This document shows, in pieces, positions 53,876 through 62,267 of a stretch of DNA of 64,000 nucleotides (positions are counted from its first letter, which is position 1; each line of letters starts with the position of its first letter). Origin of the DNA: Pseudobdellovibrionaceae bacterium (GTDB lineage Bacteria; Bdellovibrionota; Bdellovibrionia; Bdellovibrionales; JAMPXM01); assembly GCA_021463345.1 (NCBI GenBank), contig JAJTYM010000010.1, positions 17,123 to 81,122 of the forward strand, in the 5' to 3' direction. Under the pieces are notes generated by a model. The model saw nothing but the letters and a program-made list of their open reading frames with translations. It was not told the DNA's origin and did no database searches. The position numbers and the translations under genes are program-made.

Positions 53876-56833
53876 TCAGGCGGTTTCGTCCGCCGGCGCG
53901 AAGCCGCGCCGGAGGGTGTTCTCGGTGATCACCCGGGGTTCCACGAATTGCAGCAGGTAATCCGGGCCTCCGGTTTTGCTGCCGACGCCCGACATCTTGA
54001 AGCCCCCGAACGGGTGGCGGTCGACCATCGCGCCCGTGATGCCGCGGTTGATGTAGAGGTTCCCGACGTCGAACGCCCACTTCGCTTTTTCGATGTTGGC
54101 GGGGCTGCGCGAGTAGAGGCCGCCCGTGAGGCCGTATTCGGTGTCGTTGGCGATTTCGATGGCCTGGTCGATGTCTTTGGCGCGGATCACCGCGAGCACC
54201 GGGCCGAAGATCTCCTGCTGCGCGATCCCCGCGCTCGGCGATACGTCCGTGAAGATCGTCGGCGGCACGAAGTGGCCTTCCGTCGGCGCCGCGCCTTGAT
54301 AGGCGAGCTTCGCTTCCGATTTGCCAGTTTCGATCACGGCGAGGATGCGCGCCCGCGCCTCTTCATCGATGACGGGACCGAGGTAGATGCCGCCGCTCTC
54401 GGCGAAGCCGGTTTTGATCGAACGCGTGGCCTCGATCAAGCGATCGACGAAGCGGCCGTAGACTTCGTCGAGCACGATCACGCGGCTCGCGGCTGAGCAC
54501 TTCTGGCCCGCGAACCCGAAGGCCGAGTGAACGACGCCGGCGACGGCCTCGTCGAGATCCGCGTCGGAGTCGATGATGACGGCGTTCTTGCCGCCCATCT
54601 CGATGACCGTGCGCTTGACCGAAAGCTGGCCGGGCGGCGTCTTGGACGCCTTCTCGCAGATGTGCAGGCCGACCGCCTTGGAGCCCGTGAAGCAGATCAG
54701 ATTCGTGTCGACGTGGCCGGTGAGGATCTCGCCGATCTCCTCGCCGTAGCCCTGCACGAGGTTGACGACGCCGTCGGGAAGGCCGGCTTCGCGCAGCGTT
54801 CTCATCAGGTACGCGCCTATGACGGGGCTCTGTTCGGCCGGCTTCATCACGCACGTGTTGCCGGTGACGATCGAAGCCGCGACCATCCCGGTCAGGATCG
54901 CGAGCGGGAAGTTCCAGGGTGCGATCACGACGCTCACCCCGCGCGGCTGATAGTGGTAGAGGCTGACCTCGCCGGGGACGTCGCCGACGCGGCGGGGTTC
55001 CGCGAGTCGCCTCATCTCGCGCGCGTAATATCGGCAGAAGTCGATCGCTTCCGCGACGTCGCCGTCGGCCTCTTCCCAGGGCTTGCCGACTTCGAGGATC
55101 TCGAGCGCGGCGAGCTTGTAGCGGTCGCGCGCGAGAAGGTCGGCGACTTTGTCGAGCAGGGAGGCGCGGGTCTCGGCGCTCGTGCGGCGCCAAGCGGGGA
55201 ACGCGGCTTTGGCCGCGCGAAGAGCGGCTTCGGCCTCCCCCGCGCCGGCGACGGAGACGCGGCCGACGAGGCGGGACGGGTGCGAGGGGTTGCGGCTTTC
55301 GAGCCAGCGGCCCGTCGCCGTTTCGCGTCCGCCGATGAAGAGCGCGTGATCCTCGCCGGTCGACCGAGTCTCGAAATCGGCGATCGCGCGCTTCATTTTT
55401 TCACGCACTTCGCCGATCCCGAAATCGAGCAGCGCTTCGTTCACGAAACGGCCGGGCTCGCGCCGCGGCAGGGGATCGCTCGGAGCGAGGCCCTCGCGCG
55501 GGTCGCGCAGGAGATTCTCGGCGCCGGCTCCCTCGGCGAACTTCGAGCGCAGGAACGATTCGTTCGACGTGTTCTCGAGGAGGCGGCGCACGAGGTACGC
55601 CATGCCCGGGAGCAACTCGCCGACGGGCGCGTACTCGCGCACGCGATAACCCATCTTCGTGAGCGAGCGTTTGATCGGGTCGGCCATGCCGAAGAGCATC
55701 TGCACTTCGAACGCGCGGGGGTCGATGCCCATGCGCTCGGCGTGCACCATGACCGCCGCGATCGAGCGCACGTTGTGCGAACCGAGCGCCAGGCGGACGT
55801 GTTCGACGTCCCGCAGGAGCAGGAGCGCGCAATCCTCGTAATTGGCGTCGGATTCGCGCTTGTTGGTGTACACCGGGATCGGCCAGTTCTGCTGTTCGGA
55901 ACGCACGGTTTCGAAATCCCAGTAGGCGCCTTTCACGAGGCGTACGGTGAACGGCACGCCCCGGCGCTTGGCGAATTCGGCGAGTTCGCGGCAGTCCTTG
56001 AGCGAGTCGCGCAGGTACGCTTGAATCACGCAGCCGAAGTGCGGGTAGCCCTTGAACCCGGGCTCCATGAGAAGGTCGCGGAAGACTTCGATCGTGAAGT
56101 CCTTGATCTCGTACTGTTCCATGTCGAGATTGAGGAACACGCCGCGCTCCATGGCGAGCTTGAGGATCGGGCGCAGGCGCTCTTTGCAGAGTTCCTTGCT
56201 TTCGTCCCAGGCCTTGAGGTCGATCTGCGAATAAAGCGAGCTCAGTTTCACCGACACGTTCACGCGCGGGATCGGGCCTTTATGATCTTCGTCGATCTGA
56301 GGCATATGCTCCCAGCCGGCGGCGTCTTTCGAGAGCCAGTCGACGAGTTCGATGTAGCGTTTCTGGTAGTCGAGCGCTTCGGCCTCGCTCAAGCACGCTT
56401 CGCCGAGTAGGTCGACGGTGAAGCCGATCTTGTTCTTGCGCGCCTTCTTCAGGACCGTGAGCGCCTCTTTCGGGCTCTCGCCCGTGATGAACATCTTGGC
56501 CATCTGTTCGACGTTGTTTTTCACGGCTTTGGCCATGAGGCCCGGGGCGAGCGCTCCGAGGCCCAGTCCCACGCCGAAGACCTTCGGCATCTCGCCGTCG
56601 GTCCCGGCGAAGTACTCTTTCATGTGGCGGTGAACTTCGCCGCCGGAGGAAAGGGTCGGGAGCACGTCGACGAAGCGGAACATCTGCGTTTTGAAACGCT
56701 CGTTCTTCATCGACCATTCCATGATCTGGCCGTACCACCAATCCTTGTTGAAGATCGATTTCCCCTCGTTCTCCATCAGGTTGAAAATAGTTTCGCCTTT
56801 GGCTTTGATGGCGGCTTGGAGCGCGTTGTCCAT
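53876..56833 (-). CDS. putA: Bifunctional proline dehydrogenase / P5C dehydrogenase
   Basis: A 985-residue protein from the ATG at 56833 (ACGGGGAATCCGCT upstream); the frame is open to 56896. It oxidises proline to glutamate. The FAD-dependent PRODH barrel lies in about 90-420 (VNVSVKLSSLYSQID, FTVRLVKGAYWDFETV, YAPVGELLPGMAYLVRRLLENT). The NAD-dependent aldehyde dehydrogenase lies in about 480-985 (VVIAPWNFPLAILTGM, ICFTGSKAVG, the glutamate in VIEMGGKNAVII, catalytic cysteine in AFGFAGQKCSAASR). There is no ribbon-helix-helix DNA-binding start, so it is not self-repressing. It stands alone. Confidence 0.97.
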   Translation of the reverse strand: MDNALQAAIKAKGETIFNLMENEGKSIFNKDWWYGQIMEWSMKNERFKTQMFRFVDVLPTLSSGGEVHRHMKEYFAGTDGEMPKVFGVGLGLGALAPGLMAKAVKNNVEQMAKMFITGESPKEALTVLKKARKNKIGFTVDLLGEACLSEAEALDYQKRYIELVDWLSKDAAGWEHMPQIDEDHKGPIPRVNVSVKLSSLYSQIDLKAWDESKELCKERLRPILKLAMERGVFLNLDMEQYEIKDFTIEVFRDLLMEPGFKGYPHFGCVIQAYLRDSLKDCRELAEFAKRRGVPFTVRLVKGAYWDFETVRSEQQNWPIPVYTNKRESDANYEDCALLLLRDVEHVRLALGSHNVRSIAAVMVHAERMGIDPRAFEVQMLFGMADPIKRSLTKMGYRVREYAPVGELLPGMAYLVRRLLENTSNESFLRSKFAEGAGAENLLRDPREGLAPSDPLPRREPGRFVNEALLDFGIGEVREKMKRAIADFETRSTGEDHALFIGGRETATGRWLESRNPSHPSRLVGRVSVAGAGEAEAALRAAKAAFPAWRRTSAETRASLLDKVADLLARDRYKLAALEILEVGKPWEEADGDVAEAIDFCRYYAREMRRLAEPRRVGDVPGEVSLYHYQPRGVSVVIAPWNFPLAILTGMVAASIVTGNTCVMKPAEQSPVIGAYLMRTLREAGLPDGVVNLVQGYGEEIGEILTGHVDTNLICFTGSKAVGLHICEKASKTPPGQLSVKRTVIEMGGKNAVIIDSDADLDEAVAGVVHSAFGFAGQKCSAASRVIVLDEVYGRFVDRLIEATRSIKTGFAESGGIYLGPVIDEEARARILAVIETGKSEAKLAYQGAAPTEGHFVPPTIFTDVSPSAGIAQQEIFGPVLAVIRAKDIDQAIEIANDTEYGLTGGLYSRSPANIEKAKWAFDVGNLYINRGITGAMVDRHPFGGFKMSGVGSKTGGPDYLLQFVEPRVITENTLRRGFAPADETA

Positions 56834-57000
56834 AGCGGATTCCCCGTGAGGATGACCCTTCTTGAAGTGATCTGCGTGAATATGAGAGGAATCCAAAGGC
56901 TTTTCAAGGCCAATCTCACATCCCCGGGATCACCCCCCTCCCGCCCCTCCTGGAGGGGGGGGGACACTCAACTCCCCCCGACATACGTTCGACCGCGACC

Positions 57001-57046
57001 GCCAAAAGGTGACACGCACCTTTTTGTTGAGATTCGCGTTGCGAAC
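57001..57046. repeat. REP-like single arm, copy 4
   Basis: The family core AAAAGGTGACACGCACCTTTTT followed by GTTGAGATTCGCGTTGCG, which nearly matches the outer flank of copy 3 (GTTGAGATCCGCGTTGTG). No inverted partner follows, so this is a solo unit. It lies between putA and the fumarylacetoacetase-family gene, near short GC-rich palindromes (CCCCTCC-T-GGAGGGG at 56944-56958). Confidence 0.88.
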
Positions 57047-57132
57047 GTCCTCACGCATCGCTTGTTGGCGGGAGGGGGGGGCCGTCTTACGAGCCGAACT
57101 GTGGTTTGAGCGCCCTCGGCTTCCTCCCTCTC

Positions 57133-57747
57133 CTAGAGGGGCGAGAGGCGGGCGTTCCAGGAGGCGTGCGCGTAACCTGGGATTTCGGCTTCGAGGAAGT
57201 CACCGTTGACGATTTTCCCGACCCCGACCGGCGTTCCTGTGAGGAGCCAGTCGCCGGGGCGGACCGGGAATCTGCCCAGGAGGTACGCGCGTAAGGCTTC
57301 GGGCTTGAAAATCATCTCGGCCGGACGACCGACCTGGCGGAGCTCGCCATTGACCTTGAGGGTGAACGTGAGGGAATCGATGCCGCCCACGAGGCGGGTG
57401 AGCGAAATGGGGGGGCCTAGCGGGCAGGAGTCTGTGAACGATTTGGCGAGGGTCCAGGGATGGCCGGCCGCTTTCAGCCTGGCCTGGGCGTCCCTGGCCG
57501 TCAGATCGAGCGCGACGGTGAAGTCCGTGAATTCGAGCTTTGCCCCGAAACGGAGCGCGATCTCGCATTCATGGTGCACGTCCCGCGACCAGGACGGCAA
57601 CCGGATGTCGGCTCCTTGGGGCACGGCGCTCGCCCCGGCCTTGAGAAAGATCATCGGCTCGTCCGTTGCCGTGGGGGCCGCGTGACCGAGTTCTTTGGCG
57701 TGGTCGGCGTAGTTGCGTCCGACCGCCCAGATCTGGAACGATTCCAT
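57133..57747 (-). CDS. Fumarylacetoacetate hydrolase family protein
   Basis: A 204-residue protein with AAAAGGGG before the ATG. It has the FAH-fold signatures of the acylpyruvase/isomerase branch: WAVGRNYADHAKEL, EPMIFLKAGASAVPQG, the metal-binding DVHHECEIALRFG, LDLTARDAQARLKAAGHPWTLAKSFTDSCPLG and the C-terminal LLTGTPVGVGKI. It is short, as usual for YcgM-like enzymes, which cleave or decarboxylate oxo-acids. The actual substrate is unknown. Confidence 0.9.
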   Translation of the reverse strand: MESFQIWAVGRNYADHAKELGHAAPTATDEPMIFLKAGASAVPQGADIRLPSWSRDVHHECEIALRFGAKLEFTDFTVALDLTARDAQARLKAAGHPWTLAKSFTDSCPLGPPISLTRLVGGIDSLTFTLKVNGELRQVGRPAEMIFKPEALRAYLLGRFPVRPGDWLLTGTPVGVGKIVNGDFLEAEIPGYAHASWNARLSPL

Positions 57748-57802
57748 GGAACCCCTTTTTAGAGCCGAGCTTCACCGAGCCACGAAGAGCTCAACACACC
57801 CT

Positions 57803-58303
57803 TCAAGCCCTTCCGGAGCCTTTGCTCGCGAAGAAGCCGCTGTCGAGTTGGAACAATCGGTACTCGCCCGGAGCGAAGCCGCGGTCGGCTTCGACCTCGG
57901 GCAGGTCGTTCGGCGCCAAGGCCATCACTTTCTCCAGGACATCGAGATGGCTGCAAGCGAAAACGACGTCGTCCCGGCCGAATCGCTCGCTGAGGCCGCC
58001 GAGCCAGTCGCGCAAGCGCTGGAGGAATCCGTCCAACCGCTCTTTTTCGCCGCGTTCGTCGAGGACCGTGGCGATTTCGACGGGCAAGCCGAGGTGGTCC
58101 GCCAAGGGGGCGAGCGTCTGCCGGGCGCGCCGTTTGGGCGAACACAGCAGATGCGTGGGGCGGGGAAGCGGGCCCGCGGGCGATATCAGGGTCGGGAGCG
58201 CTCGCGCCTGCTCCAGGCCGCGAGCGTTCAAGCCGCCGTCGCCCGGCTCGCCGCTCGGTTCGAAGGGATTGCGGGACGCGTGTCGGAACAGGCAAAGGTG
58301 CAT
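57803..58303 (-). CDS. Histidine phosphatase superfamily protein (SixA-like)
   Basis: A 166-residue protein with AAGGAG 11 bases before the ATG. It has the RH-x motif at the start (LCLFRHASRN, phospho-accepting histidine), LNARGLEQARALP, LLCSPKRRARQTLAPLA and the second catalytic histidine in VFACSHLDVLEKVM. SixA-like enzymes remove phosphate from phosphohistidine proteins, but sugar phosphatases share this fold. It is divergent from hslO and 55 bases upstream of the FAH-family gene on the same strand. Confidence 0.88.
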   Translation of the reverse strand: MHLCLFRHASRNPFEPSGEPGDGGLNARGLEQARALPTLISPAGPLPRPTHLLCSPKRRARQTLAPLADHLGLPVEIATVLDERGEKERLDGFLQRLRDWLGGLSERFGRDDVVFACSHLDVLEKVMALAPNDLPEVEADRGFAPGEYRLFQLDSGFFASKGSGRA

Positions 58304-58446
58304 CGTTCGCGCAGCTCCTTAATGAGACGAGGGCGAGGCACTTTCGGTCGCGTCTGTTGAGCACGCCGTCGGCCGGGGCCGGCTCGCGCCGCGCGCGCGG
58401 CGTTGGCGCTTGCGTCGCGCCCGGTCCGGAAACTACAACCAGTCTT

Positions 58447-59346
58447 ATGGCAGGGGTCGAACGTGTCCATAAATTTTTGAGCGAAGACCTGGTCGTGCGC
58501 GCGGCCGGCGTCGTCGCGACCGGCCTCGTCGAGGAGATGCGTTCCCTGCAAAACACCTATCCCATCGCGACGGTCGCCATGGGACGGGCAGTGGTCGGCG
58601 CCGTCCTCATGGCGAGCCATCTCAAGCAGGGCCAGGAACTGAGCCTTTATTTTCAAGGAAACGGCCCTTTGGGCGCGCTGTTCGCCGAGGCGAGCTACGA
58701 AGGGCTCGCCCGCGGATACGTGTCGAACCCGAATTTGCAAACGCCTTTGGGGGACGAAACTATCCGTACGGGGCCGGCGCTCGGCATCGGGCTGCTCACA
58801 GTGACCCACCACCTGCCGTTCGGGGATGTGCCGCATCGCGGAACCGTGATCATTCGCACGGGCGAGATCGGCGACGACATCGCGTTCTACCTCCAACAAT
58901 CGCACCAGATCCCGTCGATCGTTTCGCTCGGCGTGCATGTCGATTCTTATGGCCGGGTACTCGCCGCCGGGGGCGTCTTGGTGGAGCTGATGCCTGGCCA
59001 CACGGAAGAGACGATCCAAAAAATCGAAAGGCGCGCCAAAAACGCGGCGTCGGTGTCCAAACGCATTCTCGAGGGCGCGACGCCCGGGGATTTGGTGAAC
59101 GATTTCCTCGGTGACCTGAAGCTGCTGCCGCTTGAGCATGACTACCCAATCAAATACCAATGCCGTTGCAGCCAGGAGCGGGTTCTGCGATCCTTGGGGT
59201 TGCTGGGGCTGGAAGAAGTCGACTCCATGCTCGCCGATAAGAAGCCGGTCGAAGCGGCTTGCGAGTTTTGCGGGCGGAAGTATCGAATCAGCCTCAGGGA
59301 GCTCGAAGATCTGCGCGCTGAAATTTACAGAGAATCATTGAATTAA
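58447..59346 (+). CDS. hslO: Hsp33 redox-regulated chaperone
   Basis: A 299-residue protein from the ATG at 58447 (MAGVERVHKFL); the frame is open to 58357 but the extra residues do not fit the family. The folded core has TYPIATVAMGRAVVGAVLMAS and ARGYVSNPNLQTPLG, and the C-terminal zinc switch has CRCSQERV and CEFCGRKY, the four cysteines that release zinc on oxidation and turn the chaperone on. Length is normal. It protects unfolded proteins under oxidative stress. It is followed by a hairpin with a T run. Confidence 0.95.
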   Translation: MAGVERVHKFLSEDLVVRAAGVVATGLVEEMRSLQNTYPIATVAMGRAVVGAVLMASHLKQGQELSLYFQGNGPLGALFAEASYEGLARGYVSNPNLQTPLGDETIRTGPALGIGLLTVTHHLPFGDVPHRGTVIIRTGEIGDDIAFYLQQSHQIPSIVSLGVHVDSYGRVLAAGGVLVELMPGHTEETIQKIERRAKNAASVSKRILEGATPGDLVNDFLGDLKLLPLEHDYPIKYQCRCSQERVLRSLGLLGLEEVDSMLADKKPVEAACEFCGRKYRISLRELEDLRAEIYRESLN

Positions 59347-59434
59347 GTCGCGTTTCCCGCTCTGTCTCGGCCTTTCGTTCATGACGAGTGTGAAATGAGG
59401 GGTCGCGTGCTCTGGAGTTGACGCGGCGTTAGCT

Positions 59435-59455
59435 CGGCACCAGCGGCTGGTGCCG
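59435..59455. repeat. 21-base palindrome
   Basis: CGGCACCAGC and GCTGGTGCCG pair perfectly around a single G. It lies about 90 bases after hslO and about 20 bases before a hairpin with a T run. It may be an operator or a REP-type unit. Confidence 0.6.
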
Positions 59456-59475
59456 GCAGAGTGGTGTTTGACCAG

Positions 59476-59501
59476 GGCCGCTCTGGCATCGGCCGTTTTT
59501 T
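59476..59501 (+). terminator. Possible Rho-independent terminator of hslO
   Basis: GGCCG (59476-59480) and CGGCC (59490-59494) form a short GC stem followed by GTTTTTT. The stem is only 5 base pairs, so this is moderate evidence. Confidence 0.5.
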
Positions 59502-59901
59502 CATTTTCTTTAAATGCTTAGGGAAAAACGCGGGGGCAGGCCGCGTACCACGATATCTGTGTATTGTCCTGCGAATTGAGCCAAATTGACGGGGGTTCGA
59601 TACCACGGTTGCTCTCCTGCGAGAGGCTTGCTAATTGTTAGGGATGCTTTTTGAGGGCACGGAAAAATTAAGAAATATAAGGTGTTTACGAGCAGCGTTA
59701 ATCAGTTTTGACTAGCTACAATTTGTTTGTAAACTTCAGTTCTCGAGTTCACTCTAAGGGCTGGGGTCGCGGGGTTGTAGCGAGTGCCCGCCGCGCGGGA
59801 TTCGATCGAGTCGTGTGGCTCGACGAGACGCGAATCCACGCGGGGATGAAAGTCAAATGAACACGCAGGTCTTCGAACGAGAGACTCTAGGGAGAAGGAC
59901 C

Positions 59902-60570
59902 ATGAAAGTGATGGTCGTGGAAGACGAGCAGGATATCCGGGAGATTCTCAAAAATCTCCTTGAGGACGAGGGATTCCAGGTCGTCGCGTTGGAAAATGGC
60001 ATCAACATCCTGGAGGATCTGAGTCGCGACGTGCCGGATCTGGTGTTGCTGGACCATATCCTTCCCGGCAAAACGGGCGTTGAAGTCGTCCGCGAGGTCC
60101 GCAGCCACGAAAAGTTCGCGCGGCTGCCCATCATCATGGTGACGGGCCTTTCAGGCGAGGATGACAAGGTGACCGCGTTGGACCTCGGCGTCGATGACTA
60201 CGTGACCAAACCGTTTTACCCCAAAGAGCTCGCCGCGCGAATCAAAGCGCTGGCTCGCCGTACTGAGATCGAGCCCAAGCAAAACCGGTTGACGCGCGAT
60301 CGCCTGACGATTGACTTCGCCGCTCATCGGGTTCTGCTCGATGGACACGAGGTTCAGCTCACGTTGACCGAGTTTAAGATCCTGAGCGAGTTGCTAAAGC
60401 AGAGCGGCACGGTGCTCACGCGCGAGCGCCTGCGCGAGCGCGCGCTCGGCAATCTGAACGTCACTGACCGTACGATCGACGTGCACATGGCCTCGCTCCG
60501 TAAAAAGCTCGCACCCCTCGGCAACCAGATCGAAACCGTCCGTGGTGTCGGCTACCGTTTCGCTCACTGA
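59902..60570 (+). CDS. OmpR/PhoB-type response regulator
   Basis: A 222-residue protein from the ATG at 59902, preceded by GGAGAAGGACC. The receiver (1-120) has VMVVEDEQDIREIL, the acceptor aspartate in LVLLDHILPGKTGVEVV, the threonine in IIMVTGLSG and the lysine in DYVTKPFYPKELAARI. The C-terminal winged helix has LTLTEFKILSELLKQSGTVLTRERL and TIDVHMASLRKKL, ending VRGVGYRF. No sensor kinase gene is adjacent, so it is an orphan in this window. Confidence 0.94.
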   Translation: MKVMVVEDEQDIREILKNLLEDEGFQVVALENGINILEDLSRDVPDLVLLDHILPGKTGVEVVREVRSHEKFARLPIIMVTGLSGEDDKVTALDLGVDDYVTKPFYPKELAARIKALARRTEIEPKQNRLTRDRLTIDFAAHRVLLDGHEVQLTLTEFKILSELLKQSGTVLTRERLRERALGNLNVTDRTIDVHMASLRKKLAPLGNQIETVRGVGYRFAH

Positions 60571-61182
60571 TCGCTCGCCTAAACGCCGTTCGGGCAAGGC
60601 GGGAGCGGGGAGTGTTTCATCCCCCTCCGTGCAGGCGGGCTCTTGGGCGGGAAGAAAGCTCTTATAGGTCCCACGATTGTGGAAGAGCTGGCGAGGTTCT
60701 CACAGTTCTCTTTGAGCAAGTCGCGGACCAGGTGATTTCAGGGCCGAAAAGGCACTGACCGTGCGTGTCGAGCGATTCACTCGACTTTCATCCTGACCCC
60801 CACCTGTCGAAATCGCACTGCCGGTGCGAAATGGCGCCAAATTCCAAGTATATGATTTTACTTACTATAAAAGAAACTTTGTAAGCAGGCGGTCGTTTCC
60901 CTACAGGGGTTGGAAGGGAGTTGCCACTGGGCAAAAACTGGCAGTTTGAACCGTGGGCTCTGTCTCAAATCTGAACAGCTCATGAGAGGTAATGATTTCA
61001 ATAGGTTAGGTGTGAATTCTGGGAGTCCAGTCTCGAGTTCACCGCTGAAGCGTTAGGAAAACGGGCGGATCGGGCTGAGTGACGTTGAACGGCCCTGATA
61101 ATTGCCGAGTAAATTCAAAGGATTGGAGATGTCGCGCAAGGCATCTGATTTGCGATGGTGTTTGGGCGGAGGTCGCGCTCGA
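60571..61182. other. Long AT-richer intergenic region before the matrixin-like gene
   Basis: A gap of about 600 bases with no credible ORF on either strand. TCGCAC-TGCCG-GTGCGA at 60813-60829 is a small hairpin. The stretch 60850-60900 (ATATGATTTTACTTACTATAAAAG) is the most AT-rich and may hold a promoter. The 12-mer TCTCGAGTTCAC occurs here at 61031 and before the preceding gene at 59741. A start at 61129 for the next gene is possible. Confidence 0.45.
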
Positions 61183-61788
61183 ATGCTGAGGAAGCTGTTC
61201 GTTTTTCTCTTATTGTCATCCGCCCTTTTCGGTTTGAACGCATGCGGTAACGCGCGCCCCGAGGAGTCCTGCAACTTCGTGCAGAACAGTTCCGCGCAGC
61301 GCGTGTCTTGGGGCGATCACACGCCCGTCACTTTGTACGTCGACCGTTCGTTCCCAGCGGAACTCTTCGGTGCCATCGAGCAAGCGGTGGAGCAGTGGAA
61401 TTCCGCGCGTGGCCGTGGTCTTATAAAGATTGGCGGGTGGATCAATTCCTCTTCCGGTCCGGCGCGCGATGGCGCCAACGTCATCTATTGGATGAGTTCC
61501 TGGGAAGCGGATCGACCCTACGAACAGGCCCGAACCACCGTTTATTGGGCCGGAGACCGGATCTACGAAGCCGATATCCGTGTGAACGCGAAGAATTTCC
61601 GCTACAGCATGGGAGCGTACGGGGGGACGGTCGACGTCGTCAGCCTGCTGGTCCATGAGTTCGGGCATGTCCTTGGCCTCACGCATACGGATCTGCACGG
61701 CAGCGTGATGGCCAAGAGCTTGGCGAACGCGACCGAGCGGCGGGTTCCGTCGCCCACGGATATCGACTCGCTGAAATGCGAGTACTGA
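61183..61788 (+). CDS. Matrixin-like metalloprotease lipoprotein
   Basis: A 201-residue protein from the ATG at 61183 (MLRKLFVFLLLSSALFGLNAC) with a lipobox; GGAGG is 11 bases upstream. ATG at 61129 with AAGGA is an alternative giving a longer basic start. After a cysteine-containing segment and LYVDRSFPAELFGAIEQAVEQWNSA comes the zinc motif LVHEFGHVLGLTHTDLHGSVM, that is HExxHxxGxxH with the downstream methionine of metzincins (matrixins). All zinc ligands are present. It should be anchored outside the cytoplasm and cut proteins there. Confidence 0.9.
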   Translation: MLRKLFVFLLLSSALFGLNACGNARPEESCNFVQNSSAQRVSWGDHTPVTLYVDRSFPAELFGAIEQAVEQWNSARGRGLIKIGGWINSSSGPARDGANVIYWMSSWEADRPYEQARTTVYWAGDRIYEADIRVNAKNFRYSMGAYGGTVDVVSLLVHEFGHVLGLTHTDLHGSVMAKSLANATERRVPSPTDIDSLKCEY

Positions 61789-62002
61789 GAGCCTCCCGGA
61801 GCGGAGGGCAAATTAGAGCTTAAACTCTAATCCGTCGTGAAAGCGAAGTGACTTGGAAGCCGGCCCTTGCGTACTTAGAAAAAAGTTCCACATTGGAACC
61901 GAGTCGCCCACGCAGGGGAAATGTAAGGTAATTTAAGTTGAGAGGGGCCGGGCTCCCGATAGGATTGAAGAACGAGCCGGCTAAACCAGAACAGGAGCGG
62001 AC

Positions 62003-62251
62003 ATGATGAATGAAGTGAGATCGCCGAAAGGACCTGAAGCGTCTGAGCTCACGGCATCGTCTGTCGCGTCTTCCGTTGCCAAGCACGCCGCGTTCGAACA
62101 CTATGCGTATCACGAAATCGCCGGCGACAAGCACCTCGTCCGCGTCGATGTCCTCGAGCAACTCAAATCGAACATCGCCCAACTCGAAGATCTCCATGGC
62201 CGCCTTCGTTTCATGATGGGTGAAGTGCGTTCGCTCTTGAAACGCGGCTGA
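62003..62251 (+). CDS. Small protein of unknown function, 82 residues
   Basis: An 82-residue protein with AGGAGCGG before ATGATG. A disordered start rich in Ser/Ala is followed by a helix HLVRVDVLEQLKSNIAQLEDLHGRLRFMMGEVRSLLKRG with heptad-like leucines, so it may dimerise or bind a partner as a coiled coil. There is no signal peptide. It is tail-to-tail with the next gene, 16 bases away. Confidence 0.75.
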   Translation: MMNEVRSPKGPEASELTASSVASSVAKHAAFEHYAYHEIAGDKHLVRVDVLEQLKSNIAQLEDLHGRLRFMMGEVRSLLKRG

Positions 62252-62267
62252 AGCCGCGTTCTCGCCC

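Larger units (their letters stand above)
59347..59901. other. Long AT-richer intergenic region before the OmpR-type regulator
   Basis: A 555-base gap whose part at 59640-59740 is clearly AT-richer than the rest of the window (AAAAATTAAGAAATATAAGG and following). It holds a 21-base palindrome (59435-59455), a possible terminator (59476-59501) and probably the promoter of the regulator gene. An ATG at 59857 would extend that gene by 15 residues. I see no other coding gene, but the length leaves room for a small RNA. Confidence 0.45.

Noticed and set aside
54527..56410. Long plus-strand open frame over putA
   Set aside because: Antisense to the complete bifunctional PutA; no start signal and no domain.
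59580..59640. GGTTCGATACC, resembling a tRNA T-loop
   Set aside because: No matching acceptor, D-arm or anticodon arm can be drawn at the right distances.
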